This document shows, piece after piece, positions 22,683-36,900 of a stretch of DNA of 64,000 nt. Below the pieces are notes generated by a model. It ran no database searches. It saw only the letters and a list, made by a program, of their open reading frames with translations, and was not told where the DNA came from. The stretch covers positions 837,648-901,647 of the forward strand of contig VXAZ01006779.1 of NCBI GenBank assembly GCA_013399875.1, written 5' to 3'. Origin of the DNA: Gymnorhina tibicen (lineage: Eukaryota; Chordata; Aves; Passeriformes; Artamidae). The number at the start of each line of letters is the position of its first letter. Position 1 is the stretch's first letter. The position numbers and the translations under genes are program-made.

Positions 22683-25600
22683 GAAGAAAAATTTGAAACT
22701 TGGAAGGCTGCCTTTGTGAAGCAGAATGCTTTTCTTGAAGACGTTTTGAGCACAGCTTTACAAACCTCCCTGTCAAGAAACACAACTAAAATATGTTTAC
22801 ATCCTTATTTTGGGGATGTTTGCATGATATTAGATTTTCACAATCCATGTTCTTGCACACTACTTTCTTGTTTGGCATTTCTCGGAAGGAAGTATTTCAG
22901 ACTCTGTTATCTTGAAATATCTTGTTATCTTTGAATGCCTTGTGTGAGAATTACTGTGGTTTTTAAGTGATGAATATGTAGGTTTTCCACTAACAACTTC
23001 TTAGTCATGCTACAGTGAGCCGAAAGGCAAGAAAATAACAGAGGTGTATGGCAGGGAAATGCTATTTCTCTCTCATCCTTTAAACAAAAGAGAGGAAGGA
23101 AGGAAGGAAGGAAGGAAGGAATCACAACCCAAACCAATAACATAATCTCCAAGAATTAGATTTTGTAAGCTAAACAAGGAGAAGTGTCTCCATTTTTTCT
23201 TCTGACCATTATGGAGTTATTGAGACCGTCTGAAAATATACATACAGCCATTTTAAAAGCAATATTATCACTAACTGTGTTGTATTTAGTTACACTTTAA
23301 ATTTAGGTAAAGACGAAATGATTCAGTGAAAAAATAAACATTCTTCTAAAACATTTCTAGAATCAATCCAATTTTGACATTTCAAAGATGTTCTGCAATA
23401 AATCCTAATTTTCCAGGATTTAATAATTTTTTATATCTATCTTCAACTCATTTTCTGATTGAGAGAGTTGTCAAAATTTCTGAGAAATCATAAGAAGAAG
23501 TGTTTTGCAGTTTTTCCTGGCCAGCGGCAGACTCTTACTAGCCTTCTTGAAAGTCTTTCCTTTCAGGCTTTCAAATGCAATTTTACAGACTCAACAGATA
23601 CAGAAAAAAATAGGAATAACTTTCAGACTCCCAAGCCTTTATCCAATTGAAATTAGAAATCTGAAATTCTTGAAATGCACCCATGACTAGTGAAAATGTA
23701 TTATTATACACAGTTACAATATATACAGCAAAAAGCTTTTAATATTTTTAATCTTGACATCCACGGAAGCCAGGTCAGTAATGCTAACCACTGAAAATAT
23801 AGTTTAGTGAAATTAATAAACATAGACAACTGGCAGTGGTTCAATATATTCGGGACAGCCAGTGCAATTGTGCTTCTGATAGCATTTTTTGAAATGTGTG
23901 TTAAAGGTCATAATCAGGCAATTGCTGCAAAAATAATTATGTTAATTGAAAATGTTGCTGTGTCGCAAAGTACCATCCCCACATTTGAGCAAGCAGAAGT
24001 AATGGCATATTAAATCCTTATCTGTTTTAGGGGCAAAACATCTGTCTTGGCTTGAACAATTACTGAAGGCTGCTCAAGCCAGGCTGGAGAACATTGCACT
24101 GGGTTCAGGTGCAGAGGGCTCACAGCCAATGTTCTGGCAACTTGGCGGCATAAATTCTGACCTAGAGAAGATGATAAATGCAGGTGTGGCAGTACATGGC
24201 AGTGAGCAACTAAGGATGCTACATCTCCTGATTACAGGGCACAAGAGCAGACACACAGCTCTGCAGCCTGGGCCATTCACGTTGTACCTGCTGTTAACCT
24301 TGCCAGCAAGTGGCAGCAGCGTGGTGCAGTGGTTGACTGGCTGTGGTATAAGACAACCTTAAGAAACTAGTATAGACATTAAAAGTAATTTAACCAAAAC
24401 AGTGTGCTATCTTCCTGGGGTAGTTTATGTTGGCATTGTGACATTTTTGCTCTTTCAACCTAACCAAGCTGTTGTCCATCTCAATGCAGCAAGACAAATA
24501 AAAAGACCTAAGTAATTTTAGCTAGCTTAGTTCAGGGGTAGAGGAGGTTGTGGTGCAATCCATGTAATCTCTCTCCTTCACTGCTTCTGCTGTTGTTTCC
24601 ACTGTTGGTGAGATTGTACTCCTTTTTGTGTTGTAGCTGTCTGTCTGCTCTGTGAGTATTTAGTACCTTCCAAAAATAGCAATAGTGAAAACTTAAAAGC
24701 CAGCATGGTCTTTATAAATGTAATTACAACTAAACATAATTTTCCCTTTGTCTTTTAAATGGAACTGATGAAACACATGCATAGTCATTGATCTTAAATG
24801 ACTGTTAACTCACAAAATCAGAGGAAGAAGAGAATACTCACAATAAGCCTTAGTTATATCTATGTTATTAAATTATCTTTGCTAGTCAGCCTATTATTTT
24901 GTGCTCTGAGTCCTTTCTCTTCCTGCCTTTCCTCTCATTCTTATCTGCTTTCCCTGAGACTAAGTTATATATCTGATTAAACGGTAATTAGTGACTTCAG
25001 TGGGGCTGCATGTGTGTAACTGAGAATAGAATTTTGCCTAAAGAATTTTTAAAATCAAATGTGTAATAATTAAAAGGACACTGAAGTGGTGTATAGTTTT
25101 TAATATGATGACCTAAAAATCCAAGTAATTGAAAGCAAGCTTTCTGAAAAAAAAAAAAAATCCTTTAGGGAGGAAAGGGCACAGCACATCTCTTGTTTGG
25201 TAGGTTCTCCTTTCATATTTACTTTTAGTTTGATAAAAATCAGATATGCGCAGATTAAAGAGAAAGTAAAAATAAAGTGAAGTACAGGAGTACATCTTTA
25301 AATTTAATGTAAAATTAAACTCATACTCCTATAATTGCTTTGCTCTTTTTCAATTAAACCTTACAGCATATTCGTAATATAATTACTTTTAGTGCAATAT
25401 TTAAGTAGCATGATTCTTATGGTTTTAAGTGACTGCAGAGGTCTGGGAGAAGAGACACGACCTTCCTGGGTTCTGAAAAGACATCTGAAAAGACACCTTT
25501 ATTTAATTAGTTGTTTGACAGGTAGCCAGATGCCTGCAAGTTGAATTCCTGTGTTGCTTGGGAGGCCAGTGCAGGTGTCACCTCATAAAGCCCCCAGAGA

Positions 25601-26659
25601 AAGAGCAGAGGACAGAAACTGGAGTGGGCAACGTGTGCACCAGGTTACAGCTGTGGCTGTAGCACTCCTCATGCTCTGTGGCCCTGACCAACTGCCTGGT
25701 GTTCTGTCCCAGAATGGCTCTGTAACAGGGTGCTGATAACTACCTGTCAGCAGTCCCAGAGCTTTATCCCTGGTAAGTGAATGGGAGTAATGGGGAACTG
25801 CATCTAGGGAGATACATATTGAAAAGGAGGGACAGAGTTCTTCCCAGCCTTTCTGCAGTCTTGGTATCTCTTATAGAGGCTTTTCTTAGGGTAAAAAAGA
25901 TGGAAGTTTGTCATTAAATATACTTGCATGAAGGTGTGATTTGGTAAGTCTTTCTCATATGCCAGATGGTGACATACCAGTAGCTTGCCACAGATAAATC
26001 ACTAGCTTTCTCTGCTTTACACCAAGCAAAATATAACAAACGTGCCAGCAGTCAGTTGTGGAGATAACTGCATGAACTTTGGCTTTACCAAACCACGACT
26101 CCAAAGAAACTGCAATAAATTATACAGAGCAGAACTTCTGACCTCATGTTTGGTGAAGAGGTATTGCTTCTGTAGAAAAAACCCAAAAATTTATCAAAAG
26201 GAAAAAAAATCTTTTAGTTGCTTGTTATATTATCATCATTCAATTAAATTAGTTTTGTGCAAATATAGACAAAGTGCACTGCATTCACAAAGGTGGGAGT
26301 GTACTTTACAAAATTTGTTGGAGCAAGAACTGATCTCTTTAGTGCTGCTGCCTCTGAGCAGTGGTACTCGTAATTTTTATCTTGCGAAAAACTCATGGTT
26401 AAAGGCCTATGTGGTTTAATAAAGTATTTTAAAGGAATGTTCAGTTCCTGTGTTTCCTGTGTTTCATATGTAAGGGGCCAAGGATTTGAAAGCTCATCAT
26501 TTTCATGTTTCTGTTTTCCAGCTAAGGCTCAGTTCTGATTAGAAGTGTTTTTCCACATACTATATGACTTAACATACTAATTATGAGAACACACCTGTCA
26601 TTTCAGTTCTTTCCTTTCATGAGTTTGCACATGACCCAGCCATGTGCACTTTCAGCCCA
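22683..26659. other. Intron sequence, no recognised element
   Basis: AT-rich intron. GC-richer patches at about 24050-24360 and 25430-25860 may be old repeats but were not identified. Only a (GGAA)7 microsatellite stands out. Confidence 0.5.
23094..23121 (+). repeat. (GGAA)7 microsatellite
   Basis: Seven perfect GGAA units. GGAA is the core of ETS-family binding sites, but nothing else here suggests a regulatory role. Confidence 0.95.
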
Positions 26660-27262
26660 GAAAACCAAATGTGTCCTGGGCTGCAGCCAGAGCAGTGTGG
26701 GCAGCAGGGCAAGGGAGGGGATTCTGCCTCTCTGCTCGGGTGAGAGCCCACCTGCAGTGCTGCATCCAGCTCTGGGCTCCCCAGCACAGGAAGGACATGG
26801 ACCTCTTGGAGCAAGTCCAGGGGAAGGCCATGAAGATGGTCAGAGGGCTGGAGCACCTTTCCTATCAAGACAGGCTGAGAGACTTGGGGTTGTTCAGCCC
26901 AAAGAAGAGAAGGCTCTGGGGAGGCCTTAGAGCACCTTCCAGTATCTAAAAGGAGCCTGCAAGAAAGCTGGATGGGGACTTTTCACAAGGTCATGAAGTC
27001 ATAGGAAAAAGGGTAATGGCTTCAGACTGAAACAGGGTAGATTTAGAATGGATATTAGGCAGAAATTCAGAAGAAATTCTTTACTTTGAGGGTGGTGAGA
27101 CACTGGAACAGGTTGCCCAGAGAAGCTGTGGATGCCCCATCTCTGGAAGTGTTCAGGGTGTGATGGGACTTTGAGCAACCTGGTCTAGTGGAAGGTGACT
27201 GCCCACAACAGGGGTGTTGGAACTAGATGATCTTCCAACTCAAACTGTTCTATCATTCTATA
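26660..27262 (+). mobile_element. CR1 LINE 3' fragment
   Basis: This is the far 3' end of a CR1. The frame 26644..26949 gives CR1 reverse transcriptase C-terminal residues: LQCCIQLWAPQHRKDMDLLE, then MVRGLEHLSYQDRLRDLGLF. It is followed by the conserved 3' untranslated block (cactggaacaggttgcccag near 27101-27120) and ends in ctgttctatcattctataag near 27246-27265. It is heavily 5'-truncated. Confidence 0.9.
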
Positions 27263-30200
27263 AGGAAATCTGTCCTACCGTGACATAGCTTAAAGGAAAA
27301 GGATAATATAATCTATTACATAGTTTCTTATACAGAAGGGCACAAATGTCTTATTACCAGGGGATGAGGGAATAAAAAAGGATAAATTATTATACTTTTT
27401 TCAATATTTCCTTGTAATGATAGGAATATGAATGCATCTTTTAGTTCATTATAATCAAGAAGTGAAAGGGATGAAAAATGAGATACCATTAGGATGATGT
27501 CTTTCTAATGGTCACATATTGTTAAACCCAAGAACAGAAAGTGTACAAACACTGGAAAGAAAAGAGTTTAAATAAACATGTAATTTTGGATATTTACTCA
27601 CAATGATATTGAAAGATTTATCTGTTTAAGTGAGTCCTGCCCCACATCATCAGTAAAGGGTGTGTGGAGTCCTTAGTCTGTGTGGTTTGCTGTCAGAAAA
27701 ATTCCTTGGTGATTTTTGCAACTATTAACTAAGTCACTATTAACATCATTCATTAGTCATAACCAATAATAGTCATGAAGTATAAAAAGAGCAGAAATAG
27801 TTAAGTTTAATTGCTTTATTTTGGCCTAAATCAACGAATTTTTACATATTTAAGGAGCTCTGGGTGAAGACCTGCTTATCTTGACACAAGGGCACCGGTG
27901 TACATGGAACAAAATATGTCCCAAAATTACAGTGTGGCTTGGCTCAGAATATCACACTGAAGTTAATGTCTTAAGCTATCTGATATCTTTCATTCCTTCT
28001 GTGTTGACAAAGGACTTACTGCAAGGGTGCTTCTGCTTAACCTTTCTTGCACTGCCACTGTTCTTTAGTTAGATGCATTCCCCCAGTGAAAAAGAGGAAT
28101 AATGAAAGCATAAGTCAGCCTTTGCAACACGGTCTAGGGGCAGCAACTAATTTCAGTGAAAATAAACAAAAACTGAAAAAAAAAAAAGGAAAAAGAAAAA
28201 TTTCTTTGAATGCATTCTTACACTCTGAGATATGGAAAAAAACCACAGTCAATAAGAACAAGCATGCTGGAAGTAGAAGTCAGATTCTGTCAAATTTTGG
28301 ATTAGTGCCATAACACCTCTATCAATTTTTTAACACCATTGTGGCTCCTGTCATTTTAGTTCGATTTCAGGAGATGACTTGTTCTAGAAGTGTACTAATG
28401 CAATCCACTGTAGAAACCAGCACTGGACTTAAAAAAATTGATCAGAGTCAGCAGATTTGGCTGGATCCCCAGATACCTAGAAACTAACCTTTCTCATTAA
28501 ATATATTTTTTAAAAATAAAATTTGAAGCGATTATCAATCTTCCTTTTTCTGACTAGGGAATTATTACCCTAAAAAGGCTAAGAAACTGTTACAGAATGC
28601 TTCTCTAGCAACGGTGTGATTCACCATTAACAGTCTTGACACTGTGTAGTTTTTATATGCAAACCTGTTATTACTACCACCAGTTTAAAAAAACCAAGCA
28701 AACCCAAGCCCCAAGAAAAGGGGGGCTTGATAGAGTATGAAATCTTGCTAATTATAAATATGACAAGGTTTAACTTTCTCAGGCCAGTAACAAATACATA
28801 TATATCTATACAAATGTATATATAGACACACACAAGCAAATCTATATGCTATATTTAGGTCACAAATCCAATTTGTAAGCGTTTATGTATGCAAAATTAG
28901 GATGTCAAAGTCTGGAGACAGCTTTAACTACATTTAGTTTAAGGAAAAATACATAGAAAAATAAATAAACTGGGAACCAGTCAAAAGAAAGTAAAAGCTA
29001 AGGTGTTCTGTGAATACATCAGGCAGAGAACACGCTTATAAAGGTAAGGGTTCTGCCAAAATCCATTAGCATTGTCCTGAGAAAAGTTTGAGAGAATCCA
29101 AGTTTAAATGGGAAAGTCATTTTGAGCAAGGAGGCACTTTGATTCCTCAGAGGAATCTGCTTTCAGGACTTTCCAGAGATTGTGATGAAACTGAAACCAG
29201 ACATTATAGTTGCTCTTTTTTTGGCTCAATGTATAAATTTACTGTGTTAAATAGAGAAACATTTGGGTTGGATTCACTCAGAGTTTATATGCATTGGTGC
29301 AAAATCCCTGGGCATGCACTGTGAGAGGCAGCTTTGCTCCCAGGGCTGCCTGTGCTCATTAGCACATGTCTGTGCAGACTGGCATGTCCTGCACATCCTG
29401 GTGGATGGATGAGCATTGCTGTGCCTGTGTGGCTTTTAGCCCTGTGTTGGCACACAGCCATGTAGGAAAGTGTCCAGAATTAGCACCAAACCATTTAGTC
29501 TGTGTTTAATCTGTTTTTAGCCTCTGCTTTATCAGTAAGTACAGTGTTTACATCTAGATAAGTGCCTTGTTTCTCAGGCATCTCCAGCTTTATTGCTGAC
29601 TGTTCCAGATACGTTTGCTCTACTGTCATTTCTGTGCTGGGAACAGTAAGGACAGGCAGCCTGTGGAGTGGGTTGTGGGAGTCACTTCTGGGGAATGGAG
29701 GCAGATGAGGAATCCCTCTCTGACAAATGCTACATTAAGCCAGATGAAAGAAAGTCATATATTTTCATTAAGGCTAGGCCAGGTAAGGATGTAGGACCCT
29801 GTGTAATGGTCCTCTGTTATAGTCAAACAAAGGATCAGGCAAAACTGAATACTACTTAAGATTATGGTATGAAGATAGAAAGAGGGTAAGGTTCTTGCTA
29901 AAGTGAGAATTTGGACTTGTATTTGCTATTTAAGGCCTAGGATTGATAATAAAACAATAGATGTAAAAATATTTCTTGTCCGAGAAGAAGTATTAATAAT
30001 TTGACATGGCCATTTAAGGTAAATCATAAAAGCCTGTGCATGTATTTAATGGATAGACTCAGTTCCAGCTTGTGTCAAATATACAGATTAAAATTTTTTT
30101 AAAAAGATAAATTAAATATCCAATAGCCAATGGTAAAACATTCTGAGCACTTATGGAAGACAAACAGGAGTTGCTACCTACCGAGGGAAAAAGTAGGGGA

Positions 30201-30267
30201 CTGAGGTATAAGGTTTTGCTTTCTTTTAAACTTTTTATTTTCTGTGATTGCATGCAAGTTTTACGTC
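27263..30267. other. Intron sequence, no recognised element
   Basis: AT-rich intron between two CR1 fragments in opposite orientation. It contains a TA-rich stretch at 28798..28834. The GC-richer patch 29320-29470 was not identified. No gene signal was seen. Confidence 0.5.
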
Positions 30268-31096
30268 AGTCACAGAATCACAAGAGTGGGTAAGGTTGGA
30301 AGGGACCATGGTGGGTCATCTGGTCCAACCTCCCTGCTCAAGTAGGGTCATCAGCACATTGCACACCATTGCCTTCAGACGGTTCTGGAATATCTGGAAT
30401 TCTGGAGAGGGAGACTCCACAACCTCTGTGAATCTGCTCGAGTGCTTGGTCACCTCGTGTTCAGGTGGAACTTCCTGTCTGTCTGTTTCTGCCTGTTTCC
30501 TCTTGTCCTATGGAGCCTGGCTCCATCCTGTAGACACCCTTCCTCCAGATACTTATAGATATTAATTAGGTCCCCTCTCAGTCGTCTTTCTCCAGACTAA
30601 ACAGGTCCAGCTCTCTCAGCCTTTCCTCTTAAGAGAGGTGCCCCAGTCCCTGAATCATTTTTGTCACCTTCTGCTGGACCCACTCTGGGAGCTCCATGTC
30701 TCTCTTGTACCTCAGAGCCCAGAACTGGACACAGCACTCCAGGTGTGGCCTCACCAGGGCTGAGCAGAGGGGCAGGATCACCTCCCTCGACCTGCTGGCA
30801 ATGCTCTTCCTAATGCACCCCAGGATACCATTGGCCTTCTTGGCCACAAGGACACACTGCTGGCTCATGGACAACTTGTTGTCCACCAGGACCTTCAGGT
30901 GCTTCTCCACATAACTGTTTTCCAGCCCCCAGCCTGTCCTGGTCCATGGGCTTATTCCTTCCCAGGTGCAGGACCCTGCAATTGCCTTTGTTGAATTTCA
31001 GAAGGTTCTTCTCTGCCCATATCTCCAGCCTGTCAAGGTCCTTCTGAAGGGCTGCAGAGCCCTCTGGGGTATTGGCCACTCTTCCCAGCTTTGTGT
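30268..31096 (-). mobile_element. CR1 LINE fragment, minus strand
   Basis: Read on the minus strand from about 31096, it gives MANTPEGSAALQKDLDRLE, FNKGNCRVLHLGRNKPMDQD, a frameshift near 30900, then [29 protein letters not shown] and [20 protein letters not shown]. The 3' untranslated block follows, with catctggtccaacctccctg on the + strand near 30316-30335. It is a 5'-truncated, frameshifted CR1 and the only one of the set on the minus strand. Confidence 0.92.
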
Positions 31097-33020
31097 TTTA
31101 TTCTTCTCAGTAAAAAAAAAAAAAACAACCTCAAGACCAAAACTGAAAACTCTGCTACTGAATATCAGGCTGGGTCATCTCTGCCCACCTACCCTTCCTT
31201 GAGAAACAGATGCTCTGATAAGTTTAGGTCTTTAAATAAAAATTAGCATAACATTCATAAATGCATAGGACATCGATAAAATGGTGAACAAGGATATACT
31301 GATTATTAAAGATTATCTATGGATAAGAAATTGAAAGCTTTCATGGACCAAATTCCTTATCTGGCTAGGTGAATGGCACCATCTGGTGGATCTATCCTTT
31401 GGAAAATTTTTCCTGGAAAGTGAAGTCATAATTAGAGGCTGTTCCTCTACCATAAAACTGAATACTTTGCAAGAAGGGATAAAAGTTAAATAAGATGCAA
31501 AGAAAGGTAACAGTTACTAACAATATTAAATTTCACTATTGTTCCTTTTGGAAAATTAGTGTTATTTTTTGCACAATAAATGCCATGTGAATAATTAAGA
31601 GCACAAAGAAAATTAGTCAGAAACAATTTATTAAGTGTTTACTTGAACTATCTGTTCATAGCTATGATCATCTATTAAAGAACCTATTCTCTAATTTTGT
31701 GAAATAAAGTTTTCTGAATATGGTAATGGAGTACAGGAAATTCAAATAATATATAGATTTGGGGAGTTTTTGGGGGGATAAAAATGCCTGCGTTTACTCT
31801 TTCATTAAATTACAACTCAGTTGATTTGAGGACTTCTGTAGCAGTAATTCTTGCTTTTCAAATACAACGACAGTCATTGGTAAATGCATTCTGTTGGTTA
31901 CCAGTAGCATTGGAAGTCTCAGTTATCCAGTCAGCTGTTCCCATGCAGTTAACACAGGTGACCTTTATCCATGGGAATCTTTGACAACAGCATATTTTGG
32001 CACCTTCTGCCCATCGTATTTGTCCTGTTACATTGCACTGCTTGTAACTTATCAGGTGATTAGATAAACTGGATGCACTCCCAGATCTCATTTCTGACAA
32101 AGAGCATGCAGTCTATAGGATCCCTTGCTCCTGCATGGTCGTCCATGAGAAGAATATTTCAGAACTATATAATCTTCATTTATAGTGTAGAAGAAAATAT
32201 TGCAGATGACTTTTCAAAAAATTTGCGATTATCCAAAATAAACAGATAATATTCAAGGTGATGTAAAATAATATGTATAACCAAGCAGAGTCTTTCTTTG
32301 TGTGGCCACAACCAGCAACTGATGTGTGCTTAAGAGTTTTCAGTGAGAAATTCTTAGAATTACTTAAGGACAGTAATTTTGAGCTGCAAAATTCAGTCAC
32401 CGTTGGGAACCCCAGTAGTCCCAAGCATGTAATAGAAACATATTGAAAGTGACAAAGGAAAATTAATTAGACATTTTTACAAAATGGCCAAAGAACCCAT
32501 TCCCTCATTCAGTGTGGCCTTCACATGCCTACTGAATTTTAAGAAGATCAGACTGTATTGTGCATTATATTTAGCTGCAATAACAAAGAAATGAATGAGC
32601 CTGTTTTCTCCACTGTCTTCCTATACATTTCTTCTCAACTAGTCCCCATTAACATGAAATACTATTAATTTCCCTTTTTTAAACTTTTCATGATTGAAAA
32701 AAAAAAAGCATAGAAGCCTTCCAAGTAAGGATATGAATAAATTAAAAACCAGAAAATCATAAGTGGTTTGACACTGCTTAGATTTCTCATTAAATTTCTC
32801 ATTACAGTGTCCATATTTTTTAGTTGGTACAGTTCTGTCAGTATCTTGACATGAAGCCTGTTGTTGGCACTGGGTGCAATGGGGTCAGGAAAAACCTTGT
32901 TGTGATGCAGTGTGAATCGTTTCATTTGCAATACATTTCCAGAAAATACAATCTCACATTTATTCGTCCCATAATTGATTAAAAAGATTGAAATGTATCA
33001 AAAAAAGTTATTTTGAATAT

Positions 33021-33044
33021 CATTTTATTTTATAAAATAAAATG
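33021..33044. repeat. 24-bp perfect AT-rich palindrome
   Basis: cattttatttta is followed at once by its exact reverse complement taaaataaaatg, with no spacer. It could extrude as a cruciform, or be a chance product of AT-rich sequence. Confidence 0.85.
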
Positions 33045-33771
33045 GGAAAGAATATGAAAACAAGAGAAGTAGGCTGGTTAGTGTTGAAGAATGAAAAATG
33101 ACAGAGCGACTGAATGTGCTGCAGCCAGAAGCATTGCTTTGTGGGAAGGAGACACTATAAATGGGGGGTTTTTGTGGGTTTTTTTTTCTGTAGAGAGAAA
33201 TCTAGAGAAAACAGGAGCTGCCTCAGGAACATTTTATCAAGCTAGGCCTGGGCAAGGTTGGGGAGTAGAAGACCCAGAGGAGAAAGAAATGGGCACAAGG
33301 GGGACGGTTGCATAACAGGCACAGTAGGGTATGTGTCAGGAGAAACAGGGAGGGTAAGCAAATGTTGTAAGTAACTATGGGAAATTGCAGATTAGACTGG
33401 ATGAATTTCCTCTGTGTGGCTCACTAGATGGAGGCTATGGGAATGGGAATAGGAATACGGCTGGAAATTGCAAAAGGTATAAGTCTTCTCAGCAGCCAAG
33501 GGGAAGAGCTGCAGTCAGTCGAGGTAAAGTATCACTGTTCTCTAAAGAGAGATTACTTATAGCAGCTCACTGGATGACTTGGCATTTTTATTGTTTTGGA
33601 TTGATTTTCCTACTAGATGATAACTTGCCCTAGGACTAGAAGCCTTAATAAATTTGAGAGGAAAATTGAGAACTTACTGCTTTCAGATGCTGAAAGTTTG
33701 AGCACCTCAGTGTGACTTTGCAGATACATGTGCTCCACTTCATCTAAAGGGTTCCAGAGCTGTAGAAAAAT

Positions 33772-33904
33772 TAAAGAACAAAACTGACCAACCAACCAAA
33801 CTAAACAAAACAAAAAAACCCCAACAAACCAAACTAAACCAACCAATGAAACAAAAAAACCCAAAAAATATCACCAAAAAACTGCAAACAAACAAACAAA
33901 AAAT
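33772..33904 (+). repeat. A/C low-complexity tract (AAAC/AACC-type)
   Basis: About 130 bp built almost entirely of A and C (aaccaacc, aaacaaac units). The matching minus-strand G/T sequence produces a spurious hydrophobic open frame (33613..33864). Confidence 0.85.
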
Positions 33905-36900
33905 CATTCTGCTGCAGGAATAAGAGGCTATTCAATTGGACTGCAGTATCATCCTGTGATCGCATTTGCCGTAGATCTCTAGCAGTTAATAAACCAAAAA
34001 TGAATGCTAAAAACAACTGCTGTCTTATGCCGGAGGCTTGTTACTAAGTTTATCCCTGTTGAATAATTTGGATCTCATTTCAGGGATCAGTAAAGTTGAC
34101 AAATGTGATTGTGGCTCTTGGGAAGAAAATTATGTCAAAAATGTTTAGATTTGGGAAATAAATGATAATTTATTAAAGGTTGGGGTTTTTTGTCTCCTCT
34201 AGAATCTGTGACGCACAGGCTGAAGTACATTTCTAGAAACTTCTGACAATTTTCTGAGCCAGTTTCAAGTGAATTAGGTAAAAGGACTTTGACTACCATG
34301 TTTTTGTAAGTGCTAAAATCTTCAAAGTGCTCTAGTGAGTTAGACAAATGGTTCCTGTAATAAGAAAACACACATAAGATCTTAAATTATTTGGAATCTA
34401 AACAGACCTTTTTTTGAAGATGATAAATGTCTCTTTGCAAAGGGGACCAAAAAATTTTGGATTTCTTCTGTGTATCTGAGTTAGGTGACACGAGGTTTTG
34501 TATTTTAAGAGTTTCCACAGAGTTCAGTCACATATTGTGGATGCAGAATGCATTGTCAGTTAGTGATTTGAAGAAAGCAATGCTTGAAGAATCATTCAGG
34601 CAATGCTTAGAGTCAATATTTCCAACAGAAAGGCTGATCAAAACCAATTGACAGCTCACAAAATCAAATATGCAAATTTTAATTTTCATCCATGTTCTCA
34701 GGATAATTATCAGTTGGATGGAAAATATCTGGTTTTATCTAGAATGATAGAGCTAGATAGATGTCGAATTTCAAAACAACATATATGGTCCTTTGCTATC
34801 CAAGGTAATGACAACTTTGTTGTTAATTTTAGGATGAACAGGATGTCAGCCTTCCCAAACAGGACTTTAAAATGGGAAGCGCAGCATAACATGAGCTGAA
34901 ATAGTCTTAATTGGCTAAAAGATAAGGATAATAATTACACTGCCAGAAGATACACTTTTTGACCAGCTATGAGAACAGTTTCTTTTGTCAGCCATGGCTA
35001 AACAAGAACTATTGAGAGTGGAGGTCTGGACTTACCTCTGGCACACAGGGAAGAGTGGCACATACATGAATACAGCCTTTAATATCACCTGGAATAACCC
35101 CAAGACCACTGGCTGGCTCTTCATCTGATCTGGCATCATTCCAGTTAGAAGCCTTGCAGCCACAATCCACACAGTCAGTATAACACAGACTATCCCATGA
35201 GCGTTCAGGCTTATTTTTAGATAACAGATGAATGAAAATTTAATTGACAAATGAACACTGCCTGTATTTTGGAATGGGTAGGTACATTAACTTTTAGAGT
35301 GTTGAGATTGAAGTCTCAAGTGCCTGAAGTTAAACAGTAAAACTTCAGTACACACAATTAGGACACACTGATGAAAACAATATTAATTTTAAAATAGAGC
35401 AATCTTAGAGTTATAGTCTTCTCTAAACAGAGGAGGAGGGGGTTTTGTCCCATACTTCAAACCTCCTTCCTCCCCATGCTCCATCATATTTCTTACTTGC
35501 CACAGCACTGCCTTGAATCTCTCTTAAGAGGTTAAAACTGAGTCACAAAAGGCAAGAATACTACTGAAGTCAATTTTGTGTCAGTGAAGAGTTCACTCAC
35601 TTAAAAGCTCAATTCAAGATGTCTTGAATCTGTTTGCCAGTTAGCCAATTATGCATACATAAAAATGTGTTACAGAAATTTTTTAATGCAGTAGTCCAAT
35701 TTAAGTAGAAGATTAACCTTCTTTTTGTTTCTCTACCAGCAGTGGTCTTATTCCATGTATCATAGATAAATGTATGTCTTTCAGGCTCACTTGATAATAT
35801 TGTTTCATGTTTTTGAAAAGACAGATTTCCATTGATTAGGAGTGCTCATACGGAAGAAACTCAGAAGGAACAAAATGAAAAAAGAGTAACATTGCATGAG
35901 AGTCAGGAAGCTGTCTTAAAAAAACAGTGTGAATGATAAAATGAAATATAAAAGTGTATAAACAGTCACATGTACAAAATTTTCCAGAAAGATGGGCAGT
36001 ACAAATTTGAGCTTTCTCAGGCAAAAAAAGCATCTGAACTGAGAACTCCCACAGCATACCTGAGTGTCATCCAGTCCTAATGCAACCCTGGAAACAAAAG
36101 CTTTCTTGCTCTTACCTGTTTACCATGCTCAAAACTGAAATGCTATTCATTTATTGGTATGCTTTATGTTAACTTAAAATCACATTTTCGCTTCAGGCTT
36201 TTTGTTTGTTCCAAAAGCCAAAGTGTCTTTCATTTTATAACAAACCAAGCAAACAAAAAGAATATTGGGTATTTGCACAGCCACAGGTTGCAAGATGCCT
36301 TCTTCTATCTCAAAATATCTTCTATCATAAAATATTGTTCAAAATAAGCAATATTTTGTAAATCTTTCATCTCTTGAGATTGTTATTTGACTGCTTCTTG
36401 ACTGTAGTTCAGAATTCTTTTAAAGATATGAATTTAAGGAATTTGAAGAATAGGATATGCTGCTTTATGTCTTACTTTGGGATGATCTAATGCTACATTT
36501 CCAGATTATGTATATTATTATGTCATGACCAGTGATGTAACAGAAGACATCTTTACTACCATCACACTGCAGAGCACCAAAAGTCACTGCACATTAAACT
36601 GTCTTAGAACAGTATCCACCACTGTAAGTGTGAAGGTTCCTGTTTTCATTTTATCATGGAGGACCTAAGAAATAGTAAAATACTTTGTTGAGCAACAGTC
36701 TGGTATTGATTTAAGAACAGGACCAGATCTCTGTGTTACTGTCTTCTGCTTCAGTCTTTCCTCATGCTGAGAAAAATTCTGCATGCAGTATCTTGAAATT
36801 GAGTTGTGCTTAGTAAGGCAGAAAAAAAATGAAAAGCATGTTTCTGTGACCTTTTGGCAAAGAACATCTTCCTAGTTATGCCTGGGAAGTGCAATCCTCT

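Noticed and set aside
22047..22785. Several 70-100 codon frames on both strands in the LTR region
   Set aside because: They fall in non-coding LTR sequence and its inverted piece; no retroviral protein motif is present.
26583..26930. Plus-strand frame of 115 codons with Ala/Gly/Pro-rich sequence
   Set aside because: It is a wrong-frame reading of the CR1 fragment; the CR1 protein is in the frame 26644..26949.
33613..33864. Hydrophobic minus-strand frame rich in V, L, W, F
   Set aside because: It is the reverse reading of the A/C low-complexity tract at 33772..33904; low complexity explains the composition.
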